Shown: piece after piece, positions 7,940 to 16,829 of the stretch | Position numbering within the stretch: the stretch's first letter is position 1 | Layout: every line of letters starts with the position of its first letter | NCBI RefSeq assembly: GCF_003253745.1 | Contig: NZ_MZXV01000032.1 | Span: 434,001 to 498,000, forward strand | Reading direction: 5' to 3' | Origin: Mesorhizobium kowhaii | GTDB taxonomy: Bacteria; Pseudomonadota; Alphaproteobacteria; Rhizobiales; Rhizobiaceae | Length of the DNA stretch: 64,000 nt | Translations under genes and position numbers: made by a program | The notes under the pieces: model-generated | The model's input: only the letters and a program-made list of their open reading frames with translations | What the model was told of the DNA's origin: nothing | Databases searched by the model: none

Positions 7940-9394
7940 TCAGCCCGCGACCGGAGCGTGCGCGGCATTGGCGCCGACGGCCTCGGCTGGCGTGTCGAGC
8001 AGCTTTACGATCTCGGCCGCGACGGCCTGGGCATGGCGGGCAACCTCAGGCAGGCCCATGAGTTCGCCGAAAGTCCCTCGCGCCAGCGGACCGGCGACAA
8101 AGAGTGTCGTGACCGCCCTGCCGTCCCGGCCGAGGGCGCGGCTGTCGCGACTTGTCTCGATACCGAGCCCGTAGGGGTCCGCTCCGATCAGCCCGGCCTC
8201 GGTCAGCGAACGCAATGCCGGGTTGAGCTGTAGCGCCTGCCCATGCGCCGGGCCCGTGGTGTTGATGACAGCATCGAAGGGGGCCGTCTCGATCCGCGTT
8301 TGCCCGCGCCGTTGAAAGCTGACCGCCAGGCTGTCATGCTCATGGTTCGATGCGACAAGCCTGGCGGCAATGTTGTCGAATGTGCCGGCTGCATGGCGGC
8401 GGTCGAGCACGGCCGCGACCTGCGGTGCGATCCTGAAGCGATGCACGTCCCAGAACACGCGCAGTTGGCGGACCAGCCTTGCCCGCTCCGGCGGAGCAAG
8501 CCCGGCCCACAGCACAGGCCCCTGCAGGCGCAGCTGGTCGAAGACGGACTGCCAGTTGACGTTGGCCGCGTGTGCCGCGGCCAGCGTGGTGCGGATGGTC
8601 TTGAGCAGCCGCAGCGCCGTTGTGGCCGGCACGGACGCAAAGTCGCCGAAGGGCTCGCCCCTGATGTCCGGGTGGCCGCGCGAGCGCAGCCCGCGGCGAG
8701 ACAGCGCCAGGATACGGCCGCGATGGCCCCGGCGATCGAGTTCGGCGACCATGTCGGCCGAGGTCAGTCCGGAGCCGACGATCAGCACCGACGCTTCCCG
8801 CCCGATCCCGGCAAGCGCGGTAGGGGCGTACGGATCGGCGATGAATCCCGGCGCTTCCGCCAGCGAGGCCAGCGCGGCGGGAATATTGGGCAGCGGATGC
8901 GTCGCCGCCAGGACGACAATGTCGGCGGCGACCGGCCCGCTGGTGGTGTGCACGGTCCAACCCCTGCCATCCGCTTCACGTGCGACATGTGTGGCGAGAC
9001 CGCTGACGTGGCGCACCGCGCCCGAGCCGAGCCAGGGCGCCAGGTGCTCGGCGACGTAACGGCCGAACACGCGCCGGCGCGGATAGACGTCGCCATTCTT
9101 CCAGATGGCGTCCGTGTCGCGCTCGAGTTCGCCATCGCGGCTCAACCAGCGCGCAAAGTGCTGCGGGTCGTCAGGAGCCATGCTCATTCTTGTCGCCGGG
9201 ACATTGACCCGGTGCGCCGGCTCCTCGCTGGAATAGGCAAGGCCGCCGCCGAGCCCCGGTCGCGGCTCGATCACGGAAATCGACAGGCACTCCGGTCGAG
9301 ATGCCTGCGCCAGGTGCCAGGCCACCGCGGCGCCGGAAAAGCCGCCGCCGATGATGGCGACGCGCAATCGGCGGACCGGAGGGAGCGCGTTCAC
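7940..9394 (-). CDS. FAD/NAD(P)-binding oxidoreductase (NAD_binding_9-like), coupled to ssuD
   Basis: A 484-residue protein starting with a dinucleotide-binding fold: [19 protein letters not shown] at about residues 9-27, then a second nucleotide motif [17 protein letters not shown] near residue 200. This layout, with N-terminal FAD and internal NAD(P) Rossmann folds, matches the FAD-NAD(P)-binding family related to flavin-containing N- or S-oxygenases and hydroxylases. The start is a GTG at 9394 whose GTGA overlaps the ssuD stop, so translation is coupled to ssuD; the long open frame upstream of it is antisense-like, within ssuD. No characterised function is recognised. It may oxidise a sulfur compound, or act as an electron donor for SsuD. 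Conserved linkage to ssuD would be the best clue. Confidence 0.75.
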   Translation of the reverse strand: MNALPPVRRLRVAIIGGGFSGAAVAWHLAQASRPECLSISVIEPRPGLGGGLAYSSEEPAHRVNVPATRMSMAPDDPQHFARWLSRDGELERDTDAIWKNGDVYPRRRVFGRYVAEHLAPWLGSGAVRHVSGLATHVAREADGRGWTVHTTSGPVAADIVVLAATHPLPNIPAALASLAEAPGFIADPYAPTALAGIGREASVLIVGSGLTSADMVAELDRRGHRGRILALSRRGLRSRGHPDIRGEPFGDFASVPATTALRLLKTIRTTLAAAHAANVNWQSVFDQLRLQGPVLWAGLAPPERARLVRQLRVFWDVHRFRIAPQVAAVLDRRHAAGTFDNIAARLVASNHEHDSLAVSFQRRGQTRIETAPFDAVINTTGPAHGQALQLNPALRSLTEAGLIGADPYGLGIETSRDSRALGRDGRAVTTLFVAGPLARGTFGELMGLPEVARHAQAVAAEIVKLLDTPAEAVGANAAHAPVAG

Positions 9395-10563
9395 GAGGCG
9401 CTGGCGAGCGACTTCGGCCGATGATCGCCGGCAATGGTCTCGCCGAACGGGCCGGTGTTGACCGACGAGCCGGCGGCCTTGACCGGATGATCGGTCGGCA
9501 GTTTCGGCAGCACCAGTTCGCCGAAACGGTAGGCCTCTTCCAGATGCGGATAGCCGGACAGGATGAAGGTGTCGATGCCAAGGCGGCGGTATTCGTCGAT
9601 GCGTTCGGCAATCGTGTCGGGGTCGCCGACAAGTGCCGTCCCGGCGCCGCCGCGCACCAGGCCGACGCCGGCCCACAAATTGGGCGCGATCTCGAGCTTG
9701 GCGCGGTTGCCGCCATGCAGCGCACTCATTCGCGCCTGGCCGACCGAATCCATACGGGCAAAGACCTTTTGCGCCGAGGCGATCGTCGCATCGTCGAGCC
9801 GGCTGATGAGGCTGTCCGCCGCGGCCCAGGCCTGTTCGGTGGTTTCGCGCGCGATGACATGCAGGCGAATGCCGAAGGAGAGCTTGCGGCCGGCCTTCTC
9901 GGCCAGTTCACGCACGCCGTCGAGCTTGCGCTCGACATCGGCGGGCGGCTCGCCCCAGGTCAGGTATTTGTCGATTTCCTGAGCCGCCACCACGGATCCG
10001 GCGTCGGACGAGCCGCCGAAATAGAGCGGCGGGTACGGCGTCTGCACCGGTGGAAACAGCAGCCGGCCGTCCTCGATGCGGAAATGCTTGCCCTCATGTG
10101 CGACCGTCTCGCCGCTCAGCACGCGCTTATAAATCTGCAGGAATTCCTGCGTCACCTCGTAGCGCTCGGCATGCGACAGGAAGATGCCGTCGCCCTTGTT
10201 CTCGAGCGGATCGCCGCCGGTGACGACGTTAATCAGCAGGCGACCATTGGAGATGCGATCGAGCGTCGCCGTCATGCGTGCAGCGAGCGTCGGCGATTGC
10301 AAGCCGGGCCGCACGGCGACGAGGAAACGCAGGCGCTCGGTCAGCGGCACCAGCGCCGAGGCGATCACCCAGGAATCCTCGCAGGCCCGGCCGGTCGGCA
10401 ACAGCACGCCGTAGTAACCCAGCGTGTCGGCGGCCTTGGCCACTTGCGTCAGATAGGGCAGATCGACGGCCCTGCCGCCCTCCGATGTGCCGAGATAGCG
10501 GCTGTCGCCATGCGTCGGCAGGAACCAGAGCACCTTGATGCGGTCCGGAATGTCCCGGGTCAT
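9391..10563 (-). CDS. ssuD: FMNH2-dependent alkanesulfonate monooxygenase
   Basis: A 390-residue luciferase-like monooxygenase of the SsuD type, which releases sulfite and an aldehyde from alkanesulfonates using FMNH2 and O2. Family segments: [16 protein letters not shown] at residues 11-26, the [16 protein letters not shown] loop, [10 protein letters not shown] and the C-terminal [11 protein letters not shown] and [13 protein letters not shown]. Length agrees with SsuD (about 380). A strong GGGGGAGG ribosome site precedes the ATG. No ssuABC transporter lies next to it here. The upstream interval holds an AT-rich segment with a 17-bp dyad. The flavin donor could be the FMN reductase at the window's left edge. 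Confidence 0.92.
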   Translation of the reverse strand: MTRDIPDRIKVLWFLPTHGDSRYLGTSEGGRAVDLPYLTQVAKAADTLGYYGVLLPTGRACEDSWVIASALVPLTERLRFLVAVRPGLQSPTLAARMTATLDRISNGRLLINVVTGGDPLENKGDGIFLSHAERYEVTQEFLQIYKRVLSGETVAHEGKHFRIEDGRLLFPPVQTPYPPLYFGGSSDAGSVVAAQEIDKYLTWGEPPADVERKLDGVRELAEKAGRKLSFGIRLHVIARETTEQAWAAADSLISRLDDATIASAQKVFARMDSVGQARMSALHGGNRAKLEIAPNLWAGVGLVRGGAGTALVGDPDTIAERIDEYRRLGIDTFILSGYPHLEEAYRFGELVLPKLPTDHPVKAAGSSVNTGPFGETIAGDHRPKSLASAS

Positions 10564-10690
10564 GGCCTGCCTCCCCCGGTCTGGCGGCGCCGACCGGCTA
10601 TGGCAGATGGGGTTGAGAGCGGGCGCAAAAGGGTGGGCATGGCGTGGTCCTGTCCGGGTGGAAACCAGATCGCCAGTGCAGATTGCTTAT

Positions 10691-10707
10691 TCTACAAATT
10701 CTGTAGA
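10691..10707. promoter_or_regulatory. Dyad TCTACA-N5-TGTAGA upstream of ssuD
   Basis: A perfect 6-bp inverted repeat with a 5-base AT-rich spacer, about 128 bases before the ssuD start, inside an AT-rich stretch (10682-10745). Its size fits a LysR- or GntR-type operator for sulfur-starvation control. No regulator gene is adjacent. Confidence 0.5.
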
Positions 10708-10809
10708 GTTAGTTTATTCTAAATCCGCGACGGTGATTAGAATTTCTCTCCTCAGGCGGTGGCGCCAACCCCGGTTCGTCCAGCGCACAAAGGCCTCGGG
10801 CGTTCGGCA

Positions 10810-11715
10810 TCAGCCCGGCAATCGGCCGAGATGGGCAGCGAAGCGCGCCACCATCGCAAGGCCAGCATCGCTGGGCCGCATCGCTGGAGTCCGGTCGTGT
10901 ATCGGGATGCCGGCACGGGCGCCAAACAGCCGCTTGCCGTAGCAGATCAGGTTCTCGATTCCCTGCATGACGAAGACCGCCGCCGGCAGCATTTTTGCAT
11001 ATTGGGTTTCGGCCGCTGCTTCGTCTCCGGTGCGGAATGCATTGTAGGCGCGCACGGCAAGGTCGATGCAATCCGGCGCCAGGATCATGCCGCGGCAACC
11101 GACACGGAAATTGTCGATCAGCTCCAAACCGCCGCCCCCGTTGAAGACCGGAATGCGGCCTTCGGTGCGTTCGATCAATCCGGCGATGTCGGTGACCGGG
11201 CCTTCGCCCTTGATCAGTCGGATGTTGGGATGAAGTGTCATCAGTTCGCGGATTTCGTCCGATGTCAGGCCGCGCCCGAAAAACGCCGGCGCATTCTGGA
11301 TCGCCACCGGCAGGTCGGTCGCTTCGGCGACGCGGCCGAAGAACTTGATGTATTCCGATGCGCCATAGGACCCGACGGGTGGCGGCTGCGGGATCACCCA
11401 GTCGGCTCCGACGCTTTCGGCGTGGCGAACCTGGGATACCTGCTCGGCAACAGAAGAGCCGAAAATGGCGAAGGCGAGCGGCACTTTTCCGGCGGTATCT
11501 TGCGCCGTCCAGTCCATGATCGTCCGGCGCTCGGCTTCGGTCAGCTTGGCGACTTCCGTCGCCAGGCCGAGCGCCGCCATGCCATGCACGCCGGTCGCCA
11601 GGCAGATCTCGACCTGCTTGCGCATTGCCGCGCGGTCGAGTTTTTCATGCGCATCGAACAGCGCGTAGAGGATGGCGTGGATGCCGTGGATATCATCGGG
11701 CCGAAAATGCGGCAT
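10810..11715 (-). CDS. Dihydrodipicolinate synthase/N-acetylneuraminate lyase family aldolase or dehydratase
   Basis: A class I aldolase-fold (DapA family) protein of about 301 residues. The Schiff-base lysine sits in NIRLIKGEGP near residue 165, and the substrate-loop segment MAALGLATEVAKLT replaces the usual GTTGE. In sugar-acid gene clusters such proteins act as 2-keto-3-deoxy-L-arabinonate dehydratase or 2-keto-3-deoxy sugar-acid aldolase; either would follow the dehydratase encoded 12 bases upstream. The ATG at 11715 has GAGGGG 8 bases upstream and is preferred to the GTG at 11724. It is the last gene of the araFGH/SDR/dehydratase unit. Whether it cleaves (to pyruvate plus aldehyde) or dehydrates (towards alpha-ketoglutarate semialdehyde) is not settled by sequence reading alone. 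Confidence 0.8.
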   Translation of the reverse strand: MPHFRPDDIHGIHAILYALFDAHEKLDRAAMRKQVEICLATGVHGMAALGLATEVAKLTEAERRTIMDWTAQDTAGKVPLAFAIFGSSVAEQVSQVRHAESVGADWVIPQPPPVGSYGASEYIKFFGRVAEATDLPVAIQNAPAFFGRGLTSDEIRELMTLHPNIRLIKGEGPVTDIAGLIERTEGRIPVFNGGGGLELIDNFRVGCRGMILAPDCIDLAVRAYNAFRTGDEAAAETQYAKMLPAAVFVMQGIENLICYGKRLFGARAGIPIHDRTPAMRPSDAGLAMVARFAAHLGRLPG

Positions 11716-11727
11716 CCCGGTCACCCC

Positions 11728-13440
11728 TCAATGGCTTTCGCGCGGGATGGCGTGGCCTCGGCTGCCGACGAGAAAATCGAGATCGGCGCCACGATCCGCC
11801 TGCAGAACACGGTCGACGTAGAGGCCCTGATATCCGCCGCGCATCGCCAGTACGGGCGGCAGCCAGGACTCACGCCGTCTCGCGAGTTCCTGTTCGGACA
11901 CGTCGAGATGCAGCTTCCTTGCTTCGACATCGAGTTCGATGATGTCGCCGCTCCTGACCAGCGCCAGCGGGCCGCCGATAGCGGCTTCGGGTGCCGCGTG
12001 CAGCACGACGGTGCCGAAGGCGGTGCCCGACATGCGGGCATCGGAGATGCGGATCATGTCGCGGATGCCTTGCTTGAGCAGCTTCTGCGGCAGCGCCATG
12101 TTGCCGACCTCGGCCATCCCCGGATAGCCCTTCGGGCCGCAATTCTTCAGCACCATGATCGAGCTCTCGTCGACGTCGAGCGAGGGATCGTCGACGCGCG
12201 CCTTGTAGTCGTCGATATCCTCGAAAACGACGGCGCGGCCGCGATGCTTCATCAATCCCGGCGAGGCGGCCGACGGTTTGATGATGGCGCCATCGGGCGC
12301 CAGATTGCCGCGCAGCACCGCAATCCCGCCCTGGGCGGTAAGCGCCTTGTCGCGCGGGCGAATCACCTCCGGATTGTCATTCCTGGCGTCGGCGATGTTC
12401 TCGCCCACGCTCCTGCCGGTGACCGTCAGCGCATCGAGATCGAGCAGGTCGGCGATCTCCTTCATGACAGCCGGAATGCCGCCGGCGTAGCAGAAATCCT
12501 CCATCAGGAAGCGGCCGGACGGCATCAGGTCGAGGATGGTCGGCACGTCGCGGCCATAGTGGTCCCAATCGTCCAGCGTAAGCTCGGTGCCAACCCGGCC
12601 GGCAATCGCGATAAGATGCACGACCGCGTTGGTCGAGCCGCCGATGGCGCCATTGACGCGGATGGCGTTGGCAAAGGCCTCCTTCTTGAGGATGGCCGAT
12701 GGGCGCAGATCCTCGTTGACCATCTCGACGATGCGCCGCCCGGTCATGCGGGCGATGCGGCTGCGGCGCGCGTCGACGGCGGGATAGGCGGCGTTGCCGG
12801 GCAGCGCCAGGCCGAGCGCCTCAACCATCGAGGCCATGGTCGAGGCTGTGCCCATGGTCATGCAGTGACCGGGCGAGCGCGACATGGCGCTCTCGGCATT
12901 GGCGAAATCCTGTTCGCTCATTACGCCAGCGCGGACATCCTCGGAGAAATTCCACACATCGGTGCCGGAGCCGATCTCGCGGCCCTGGAAGCGGCCATTG
13001 AGCATCGGGCCGCCGGAGATGACGATCGACGGCAGGTCGCAGGAAGCGGCGCCCATCACCAGCGACGGTGTGGTCTTGTCGCAGCCGGCCATCAGCACGA
13101 CGCCGTCCATCGGATTGCCACGGATCGCCTCCTCGACGTCCATCGAGGCGAGGTTGCGGAACAGCATCGCCGTCGGCCGCAGATTGGATTCGCCGCAGGA
13201 GAAGACCGGGAATTCGAGCGGCAGGCCGCCGGCCTCCAGCACACCGGCCCTGATGTGCTCGATCAGGCCACGAAAGTGCACATGGCAAGGGGTGAATTCG
13301 GAGAATGTGTTGCAGATGCCGATCACCGGGCGGCCATCGAAAGCATCGTCGGGCAGGCCGTTGTTCTTCATCCAGCTGCGGTGGATGAAGGCGTCCTTGC
13401 CCAAACCGCCGAACCAGTGCTGCGATCGTCTCTTGGTCAT
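11728..13440 (-). CDS. IlvD/Edd family sugar-acid dehydratase (L-arabinonate dehydratase-like)
   Basis: A 570-residue Fe-S dehydratase of the IlvD/Edd family. Cluster cysteines are visible in GICNTFSEFTPCH near residue 43, LMAGCDKTTPS near residue 118 and PGHCMTMGTAST near residue 190. The N-terminus (RRSQHWFGGLGKDAFIHRSWMKN) and overall length match the pentonate/hexonate branch, such as L-arabinonate and D-fuconate dehydratases, rather than biosynthetic IlvD. It sits between an SDR dehydrogenase and a DapA-family enzyme behind araFGH, which supports dehydration of L-arabinonate (or D-galactonate/D-fuconate) to the 2-keto-3-deoxy acid. Cytoplasmic. Confidence 0.87.
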   Translation of the reverse strand: MTKRRSQHWFGGLGKDAFIHRSWMKNNGLPDDAFDGRPVIGICNTFSEFTPCHVHFRGLIEHIRAGVLEAGGLPLEFPVFSCGESNLRPTAMLFRNLASMDVEEAIRGNPMDGVVLMAGCDKTTPSLVMGAASCDLPSIVISGGPMLNGRFQGREIGSGTDVWNFSEDVRAGVMSEQDFANAESAMSRSPGHCMTMGTASTMASMVEALGLALPGNAAYPAVDARRSRIARMTGRRIVEMVNEDLRPSAILKKEAFANAIRVNGAIGGSTNAVVHLIAIAGRVGTELTLDDWDHYGRDVPTILDLMPSGRFLMEDFCYAGGIPAVMKEIADLLDLDALTVTGRSVGENIADARNDNPEVIRPRDKALTAQGGIAVLRGNLAPDGAIIKPSAASPGLMKHRGRAVVFEDIDDYKARVDDPSLDVDESSIMVLKNCGPKGYPGMAEVGNMALPQKLLKQGIRDMIRISDARMSGTAFGTVVLHAAPEAAIGGPLALVRSGDIIELDVEARKLHLDVSEQELARRRESWLPPVLAMRGGYQGLYVDRVLQADRGADLDFLVGSRGHAIPRESH

Positions 13441-13455
13441 GGCTTTGCCCAGCGT

Positions 13456-14235
13456 TCAGGCGGGATGCTGCAGCTGGCTCAGCCCGCCATCGACGACGAG
13501 GCTGGCCGCGTTCATGAACGGACACTCGTCGGAAATCATGAACACCGCGGCAAGCGCGATCTCGCGCGCAGAAGCGATGCGGCCGCCGGGATGCAGCGCC
13601 ATGGTGTTGGCGCGCGCTGCCGCCGGATCGGCAAAACTGTTCCAGTAGTCGATCGCCTTCTGCGTCTCGACATAGCCCGGCGCCAGCGCGTTCACCCGCA
13701 CGCCCTGCCCCGCATATTCGAGCGCCAGCGATTTGGTGAGGCCGAGCAGCGCGTGCTTGGCGACGGGATAGGGGAAGGTGTGCGGAATGATGGTGAAGCT
13801 ATGCGTCGAGGCGATGTTGAGGATGGCGCCGCCGCCGCTTGCGATCATACCCGGCAAGACTGCCTTGCTGCAGTTCCAGGCGCCCTTGACGTTGACATCG
13901 AAATTGCGGTTCCACTCTTCCTCGGTCGCCTCGAGCGGCGTCGAGAATACATTGACCCCGGCATTGTTGATCAGAGCATTTATCGGGCCGATTTCATCGT
14001 TTGCCCGGCTGACAGCCACAGCAATCGCCGCCCAATCGCTGATGTCGGCTGCGGTATGCCCGACATCGCCTTTTGGTGCGGCGAGGCCCGCGACGGCCTT
14101 ATCCAGCAACGCGTCGTCGCGATCGATCAAAAACAGCCTTGCCCCTTCAGCAAGACAGGCCTCGGCGATGGCCAGCCCGATGCCTTGTGCGGCGCCCGTC
14201 AGGAAGATGCGTTTGCCGGACAGGCGCTCAGCCAT
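13456..14235 (-). CDS. SDR family sugar dehydrogenase
   Basis: A 259-residue classical short-chain dehydrogenase: cofactor motif TGAAQGIG near residue 13, NNAG near residue 85, catalytic Ser in NIASTHSF, and Tyr/Lys in YPVAK. An acidic residue after the second strand (LIDRDD) suggests preference for NAD+. Start chosen at the ATG 14235 with GGAG 8 bases upstream, in preference to the in-frame GTG at 14244. Its position between araH and the sugar-acid dehydratase fits oxidation of L-arabinose, D-galactose or a deoxy-sugar to its lactone, the first step of a non-phosphorylating pathway. A separate lactonase gene is not seen. Confidence 0.82.
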   Translation of the reverse strand: MAERLSGKRIFLTGAAQGIGLAIAEACLAEGARLFLIDRDDALLDKAVAGLAAPKGDVGHTAADISDWAAIAVAVSRANDEIGPINALINNAGVNVFSTPLEATEEEWNRNFDVNVKGAWNCSKAVLPGMIASGGGAILNIASTHSFTIIPHTFPYPVAKHALLGLTKSLALEYAGQGVRVNALAPGYVETQKAIDYWNSFADPAAARANTMALHPGGRIASAREIALAAVFMISDECPFMNAASLVVDGGLSQLQHPA

Positions 14236-14287
14236 TTTGGTCACTCCAGTCGAAGACGGTCATTGCAAATCCCGCGCCGGCCCTCGC

Positions 14288-15238
14288 TCAACGCCGCCCT
14301 AGTGCCGAGGAACGCAGATTGTCGAGCAGCACCGCGAGGAGCAAAATAACGCCACGCACGATGTACTGGTAGAAGGCCGGGATGTTGAGCAGGTTCATGG
14401 CGTTTTCGGCGATGCCCATGATCAGCACGCCGACGATGACGCCCGACATGGTGGCGCGGCCCCCGGCAAGCGAGACGCCGCCGAGCACGCAGGCCGAGAT
14501 GACCGAAAGCTCCAGCCCGACCGCCGCGTTGGGCTGACCCGAGGTGATGCGCGATGCCAGCAGGATGCCGGCGATGCCGCAGACGACGCCCTGGAGCGTA
14601 AATATCCAGATGCGCGTCCTGTCGACATTGACGCCGGCAAGCCGCGAAGCCTCCGGATTGCCGCCGATGGCGAGCGTGTTCTTGCCGAAGACGGTGCGGT
14701 TCAACACAAAGCCGAAAATGCCGAAGAGAACGGCCAGCACCCAGATCGGCGTCGGTATGCCCAACAATTTCGACAGCGCGAGCTGGTAGAAATCCGGGCT
14801 GTTGATGCCGACGGCGCGGCCGTCGGACGCGATCAGGGCGAAACCGCGCACGATCTGCATGGTGGCAAGCGTGGTGATCAGCGCGTTGATGCGGAATTTG
14901 GCGATGACGACGCCGTTGATGAAGCCGACGAAGGCGCCGCAGGCGATTGCTGAGAGAAGCCCGAGCAGGATCGAACCGGTGGCGTTCGACGCCATCACCG
15001 CGACCATGCCGGCAAAGGCGACGATGGAGCCGACCGACAGGTCGAAGTCACGCGCTGCGAGGCAGAACATCATGGTGCAGGCGACAATGCCGACGGTGAC
15101 CACAGACTGCAGCAGGCCGAGCATGTTGCGGTCGGTGAGGAAGTTCGGCACCAGAGCCGACACCAGCGCGAAGGCAACGAGGAAGATGACGACGAGCCCC
15201 TGTTCGCCGAGCAGGATCTTCTTCAACTGATCGGTCAT
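14288..15238 (-). CDS. araH: Sugar ABC transporter permease (AraH/RbsC family)
   Basis: A 316-residue membrane subunit with eight to ten hydrophobic segments and the carbohydrate-2 permease features: the DLSVGSIVAFAGMVA segment near residue 65, SSDGR-like IASDGRAVGINSP, and GGNPEASRLAGVNVDR, which faces the ATPase. The ATG at 15238 has GAGGA 9 bases upstream; longer frames read into araG. It follows araG by 11 bases and, with araF and araG, makes a complete importer. Probable substrates are L-arabinose and/or D-galactose. Confidence 0.88.
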   Translation of the reverse strand: MTDQLKKILLGEQGLVVIFLVAFALVSALVPNFLTDRNMLGLLQSVVTVGIVACTMMFCLAARDFDLSVGSIVAFAGMVAVMASNATGSILLGLLSAIACGAFVGFINGVVIAKFRINALITTLATMQIVRGFALIASDGRAVGINSPDFYQLALSKLLGIPTPIWVLAVLFGIFGFVLNRTVFGKNTLAIGGNPEASRLAGVNVDRTRIWIFTLQGVVCGIAGILLASRITSGQPNAAVGLELSVISACVLGGVSLAGGRATMSGVIVGVLIMGIAENAMNLLNIPAFYQYIVRGVILLLAVLLDNLRSSALGRR

Positions 15239-15249
15239 GGCAGAGGTCC

Positions 15250-16761
15250 TCAGGATGCGATCGCGTCGGGGGTTTTCTTGTCGGGAAGGGCGGCGGCCAA
15301 GATCGCCTTCTCGGCGAACTGGTCGCGGGTGAGTTCGGCGTTGATGCGCCCGCCGCACATCACCAGGATGCGGTCGCAGATGCCCATCACCTCCGGCAGT
15401 TCGGACGAGACCACGACGATCGCCATGCCGTCCTCGGCAAGCTGGTAGAGCAGTTCGTAGATTTCCGATTTGGCGCCGACGTCGATGCCGCGCGTCGGCT
15501 CGTCGACGATGAGCACCCGCACACCCTGCTCGGACAGCCAGCGGCCAAGGATGACCTTCTGCTGGTTGCCGCCGGAGAGGTTGATGATGTCCTGGTTGCG
15601 CGAGGGCGTGCGCACCTTGAGCTTCTTGATGAAGGTTTCGGCGGTCGCGATCTCGCTGGCGCGGTTCAAGACGCCAAAGCGCGTGTGATGGCGTCGCGAC
15701 GAGATGTTGATGTTTTCCTCGATCGAGCGGCCCTGGATGATGCCGTCATGCTTGCGATCTTCCGAGCACAGCACGATGCCGGCCCGGATTGCGCCATGCG
15801 GATCGGTGGCGTGGATCCCCTTGCCGTCGACAGTGACGGCGCCGCCCGTTCGCGGATCGGCGCCGAAGACCAGCCGCATCAGTTCCGAGCGGCCGGCACC
15901 GATCAGGCCGAAGAAGCCAACGATCTCGCCGGCGCGGGCCTCGAAGCTGGCCGGCGTCCTCAGCTTTGCCCCTGACAGGGCCTCGACCTTCAGCCGGACA
16001 TCGCCTGCCTTGCGCGGGCGAAAACCCCAAATGTCCGAGATTTCGCGGCCGACCATTTCGGCGACGACCTGATCGCGGGTGACATCTTTCAGCGATGCAT
16101 GGTGCGCCGCGAGCTTGCCGTCGCGCAGCACCGTCAGGCTGTCGCAGAGCCGGAACACCTCGTCGAGCCGGTGTGACACGTAGATGATGACCTTGCCCTC
16201 GCCGCGCAGGCGATCGATCAGGGCAAACAGAATTTCGCTTTCGCGCGAGGACAGCGATGAGGTCGGCTCGTCCAGCGCGATGACGCGCGCGTCGAGCATG
16301 ATCGCCTTGGCGATCTCGACCATCTGGCGCTCGCCGATGGACAGCGTCTTGACCTTGCGGCGCATGTCGATGTCGATGCCGGCCGATTTCAGCTTGGCGC
16401 CGACGTCTTCCAGCATCCGGCGGCCTGCGATGATGCCGGCGCTGGCGGGAAAGCGGCCGAGGCTGAGGTTTTCGGCAACGGTGAGCTCGGGAACGAGCTG
16501 CAGTTCCTGATGAATGACGATGACGCCATTGTCGAACGCATCCCGGGTCGAGGCATAGGCCTGGACCTTGCCGTCGATGCTTATCTCGCCCTCATCGGCA
16601 TGCTGGTCGCCGGACAGGATCTTGATCAGGGTGGATTTGCCCGCCCCGTTTTCGCCCATCAGCCCATGCACGGCGCCCTTGACGACGCCGAACGAGACGT
16701 CCGACAGCGCCTTGACGCCCGGATAGGTCTTGGTGATTTGGGAGAAGTCGAGAAAGGACAC
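15250..16761 (-). CDS. araG: Sugar ABC transporter ATPase, two tandem ABC domains (AraG-like)
   Basis: About 503 residues with duplicated nucleotide-binding domains, as in AraG, RbsA and MglA. Domain 1 has Walker A GENGAGKST, signature LSIGERQ and Walker B VIALDEPTSSL; domain 2 has the degenerate P-loop GLIGAGRSE, LSGGNQQK and VLIVDEPTRGID. The GTG at 16761 is preferred as start because AAGGA lies 8 bases upstream and the resulting N-terminus (SFLDFSQITKTYPG) matches AraG; the in-frame ATG at 16782 has no ribosome site and abuts a strong hairpin. Energises the AraF/AraH importer. Confidence 0.9.
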   Translation of the reverse strand: MSFLDFSQITKTYPGVKALSDVSFGVVKGAVHGLMGENGAGKSTLIKILSGDQHADEGEISIDGKVQAYASTRDAFDNGVIVIHQELQLVPELTVAENLSLGRFPASAGIIAGRRMLEDVGAKLKSAGIDIDMRRKVKTLSIGERQMVEIAKAIMLDARVIALDEPTSSLSSRESEILFALIDRLRGEGKVIIYVSHRLDEVFRLCDSLTVLRDGKLAAHHASLKDVTRDQVVAEMVGREISDIWGFRPRKAGDVRLKVEALSGAKLRTPASFEARAGEIVGFFGLIGAGRSELMRLVFGADPRTGGAVTVDGKGIHATDPHGAIRAGIVLCSEDRKHDGIIQGRSIEENINISSRRHHTRFGVLNRASEIATAETFIKKLKVRTPSRNQDIINLSGGNQQKVILGRWLSEQGVRVLIVDEPTRGIDVGAKSEIYELLYQLAEDGMAIVVVSSELPEVMGICDRILVMCGGRINAELTRDQFAEKAILAAALPDKKTPDAIAS

Positions 16762-16785
16762 GCACCGATCCTTCTGTGCCATGGG

Positions 16786-16817
16786 AAACAGGCGGCGGGA
16801 TGAGCCGCCGCCTGTTT
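16786..16817 (-). other. Strong hairpin between araF and araG
   Basis: A perfect 13-bp inverted repeat (16786-16798 with 16805-16817, arms AAACAGGCGGCGG and its complement) and a 6-base loop, starting 13 bases after the araF stop. There is no U-tract, so it probably protects the araF mRNA from 3' decay or attenuates rather than fully terminating transcription. Confidence 0.7.
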
Positions 16818-16829
16818 GTACAGGGAGGA

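Noticed and set aside
10759..14349. A 1196-codon open frame on the plus strand opposite the sugar genes
   Set aside because: It is antisense to three well-recognised genes, has no family match or ribosome site, and is the usual shadow of GC-rich codon bias.
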